Shown one piece after another: positions 4,961 to 6,731 of a stretch of 6,731 bases of DNA; the stretch's first letter is position 1, and each line of letters begins with the position of its first letter. Under the pieces are notes generated by a model. It was not told the origin of the DNA. It saw only the letters and a program-made list of their open reading frames with translations, and did no database searches. Position numbers and translations under genes: made by a program. The DNA is from Symbiobacteriaceae bacterium (lineage in GTDB: Bacteria > Bacillota_E > Symbiobacteriia > Symbiobacteriales > Symbiobacteriaceae), in assembly GCA_027356675.1 (NCBI GenBank), contig DAHVXO010000174.1:1-6731 (forward strand). Reading direction: 5' to 3'.

Positions 4961-6731
4961 TTGACGTTGCAGCGGCTCCTGTCTTGGATCCTCGCACTGG
5001 GGCTGGTCGCCGCCGGCTTCGTGGCCGTGACCCGCGCGGTGGCCCTGTCAGGCAACCAGGGCGTCGCGGTGGCACTGTCACTGTCGGCGGTGCGCTCCAG
5101 CAGCGTGACGCAGGCCTATCCATTCAATGAGATTCTGTCGGCATACCAATCAGCCGGGGTCACGACGCTGGTTCTGGGCGGTACGACGCTACAGGGTTTG
5201 GTGGAGACCGGTGGGACCGGATTTCCCTCGAACTACCCGGTTTTGGTTTCGGTTGATGACGCGGCCGCCACCAGTGCCGTGACTGTGACGGTGCGTGGGA
5301 ATCCTGCACTGGCGGACTGGATCCAGGCGCGACTGGCTGCCCGGTTGGGGGCGGAGCAGGTTGGCGTGACTTCCGCTGGTCCGGACGTTCGGCGGTTGAC
5401 TGTGCGGGGAGGCACGCGTGAGCAGTTGCTCTCACTCAACCTCGGGGTCCATCCGGCGGACCTGGCGCTGGCCAAGCGACTGGGGTTGCGGGTAGCCGTC
5501 CACTACTCGGAGCAGGGGAAGATCGGCGGGGCGGCGGTACTCTTTGCCGAGCTGCCGCCGGGCACGGCGGTCCTCTGGACCGGGACGGATTTGCCGGACG
5601 GGGTGCGAGCGCTGATGCAATCACGTGGCGATGTGCTGCTGATCGACCACAGCAAGCCGCCCTTCAGCGAAGGCATGCCCCGGGCAATCTCGGCGCTGGC
5701 TGCCGGATTGGACTACCGGGCCGTCAAGGTCTTTCGGGTCACCTTCAGCGACACGCTCGATGACGTATGGACTGCCGTGCGGGAACGGACCGCGCGCTTG
5801 GTGTTGCTCCAGCCCTTTCACATGACCGATGACCTGGGTCGGGATCTGTCCACCCAGACCCTGAGGTGGGGTCAGATGGTGCAGGGCCTGCGAGACACCG
5901 GGTTCCAGGTGGGGCCGGCAAAGCCCTTCCCGCCGTATCACCCGCCGCTTTGGGCCCTGGTGCTCAGTGGTCTGGGTGTGGGCGCCGTCGGGGCCCTCAT
6001 TTTGACGGGATTCCCCGGTTGGCTGCGGGTGATGGTGATGCTCGGTGGCGGAGTGGCTGCGGGCATGGGCTCAACGCTGGCTCTGCAAGGCACGGCGCTG
6101 GCTGCGGCTGTGCTGCTGCCGGTTTTGGGGGCCGTGCGCGCCGCTGCCGTGGAGCGGCTATGGGTCCGGTTGGGCTGGCTAGCGGGCGCCGGGTTCGCCG
6201 GCGGAGTGCTGCTGACAGCCCTGTTAGGCGATATCCGGTTCGTGCTCGAACTGGCGCTCTTCCGTGGGATCAAGGTGGCGCTGGTGGCACCGGCGCTGGT
6301 GGCCATGGCGGCTCTTGGGTGGCAACCGCGTCAGGTGGTTGGGCGCCAGTTGCTCCGGGGTCCGGTCCAAGTGTGGCATGTGGCCGTCGCACTGGCCCTG
6401 GCGGCCGGACTGGCTCTGATGCTGGCCCGCAGCGGACAGGACTCGAGCGTCCTGCTGGTGAGCAGCCTGGAGCTGAAGGTGCGCACGGTACTGGAGCGGG
6501 TGCTGGTCGCCCGTCCCCGGTTCAAGGAATTTCTTTTTGGCTGGCCGCTGCTGGTGGCCGCGCACCTGGTGCTCAGGCGCGGCGCCCGTGCGGCAGGCTA
6601 TGCCCTGGTGGCGGTTGGTCTGATTGCGCCAGCGTCGCTCATCAACGCCTTCGCCCACCTGCACACGCCGTTCTGGCTGTCTGCCCTGCGCGGGGTGCAC
6701 GGTCTATGGATCGGGACCATGCTGGGGGCCG
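4961..6731 (+). CDS. DUF5693 family polytopic membrane protein (3' partial)
   Basis: The frame is open from the TGA at 4928-4930 to the window edge, giving 590 codons from the proposed start, TTG 4961. TTG 4967 is an alternative start. Residues about 6-29 form a membrane anchor or signal helix. Residues about 31-325 are a soluble, probably extracytoplasmic domain with GVTTLVLGGTTL near its start and VRERTARLVLLQPF at 273-286. From about residue 330 (HPPLWALVL) onward come multiple membrane helices. Two conserved blocks identify the family: ARPRFKEFLFGWP at 517-529, matching the RPR-x-KEF-x-x-G pattern I recall for DUF5693, and NAFAHLHTPFWLSALRGVHG at 562-581. Family members are roughly 600-700 residues as I recall, so only the end is missing. 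No biochemical function is established. The family is common in Bacillota envelope loci, often next to csaB, which suggests a role in secondary cell-wall polymer assembly; that is inferred. Confidence 0.85.
   Translation, partial: MTLQRLLSWILALGLVAAGFVAVTRAVALSGNQGVAVALSLSAVRSSSVTQAYPFNEILSAYQSAGVTTLVLGGTTLQGLVETGGTGFPSNYPVLVSVDDAAATSAVTVTVRGNPALADWIQARLAARLGAEQVGVTSAGPDVRRLTVRGGTREQLLSLNLGVHPADLALAKRLGLRVAVHYSEQGKIGGAAVLFAELPPGTAVLWTGTDLPDGVRALMQSRGDVLLIDHSKPPFSEGMPRAISALAAGLDYRAVKVFRVTFSDTLDDVWTAVRERTARLVLLQPFHMTDDLGRDLSTQTLRWGQMVQGLRDTGFQVGPAKPFPPYHPPLWALVLSGLGVGAVGALILTGFPGWLRVMVMLGGGVAAGMGSTLALQGTALAAAVLLPVLGAVRAAAVERLWVRLGWLAGAGFAGGVLLTALLGDIRFVLELALFRGIKVALVAPALVAMAALGWQPRQVVGRQLLRGPVQVWHVAVALALAAGLALMLARSGQDSSVLLVSSLELKVRTVLERVLVARPRFKEFLFGWPLLVAAHLVLRRGARAAGYALVAVGLIAPASLINAFAHLHTPFWLSALRGVHGLWIGTMLGA

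Noticed and set aside
6224..6700. 158-codon minus-strand open frame near the right edge
   Set aside because: It lies opposite the DUF5693 membrane domain with its conserved KEF and HLHTP blocks; the minus-strand product is Gln/His/Arg-rich without features.
1..6731. RNA genes, CRISPR arrays, insertion sequences, defence systems or phage genes
   Set aside because: No regularly spaced repeats, terminal inverted repeats, transposase motifs or tRNA-like cloverleaf were seen; nearly every base is accounted for by six envelope genes.

Overview
The window is high-GC DNA (roughly two thirds G+C by eye). All real genes lie on the + strand, packed end to end. I read it as part of a cell-envelope polysaccharide operon from a GC-rich member of the Bacillota (Firmicutes), for example a Symbiobacterium-, Thermaerobacter- or Desulfotomaculum-like lineage. 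The lineage call rests on two families I recognise, DUF4330 and DUF5693, which I know mainly from Bacillota. It also rests on the Firmicutes-like form of MurJ and on the frequent GTG/TTG starts. It is an inference from gene content, not a phylogenetic placement.

Layout: (1) bases 1-113 hold the C-terminal end of a glycosyltransferase, probably GT4/GT-B. (2) 114-617 is a small single-pass membrane protein of the DUF4330 family. (3) 629-2272 is a polytopic O-antigen ligase/polymerase-like protein (Wzy_C family) with an unusual N-terminal extension carrying four copies of a short motif. (4) 2269-3345 is a complete GT4 glycosyltransferase. (5) 3342-4910 is a MurJ/MviN lipid flippase. (6) 4961 to the end is a DUF5693 membrane protein, cut by the window edge. 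The only real intergenic space is 50 bases (4911-4960) before gene 6, and no terminator is visible in it. Every other junction abuts, overlaps by 4 bases, or has an 11-base gap, so translational coupling is likely throughout. The promoter must lie upstream of the window.

How they may work together (inference): the glycosyltransferases build a lipid-linked glycan on the inner face of the membrane. The MurJ-type protein could flip this glycan, lipid II, or both. The O-antigen ligase-like enzyme would polymerise the glycan or transfer it to an acceptor on the outer face. The two DUF proteins are membrane-anchored with extracytoplasmic domains and may be accessory factors. From memory, DUF5693 genes in Bacillota are often followed by csaB, the pyruvyl transferase that modifies the secondary cell-wall polymer bound by SLH domains. 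If csaB lies just past base 6731, the operon would be one for a secondary cell-wall polymer of an S-layer-bearing cell.

There are no RNA genes, mobile elements, CRISPR arrays or strong repeats in the window. The most unusual item is the repeated motif at the N-terminus of the ligase-like protein. The rest is a coherent but not radically new envelope locus containing two poorly characterised families.
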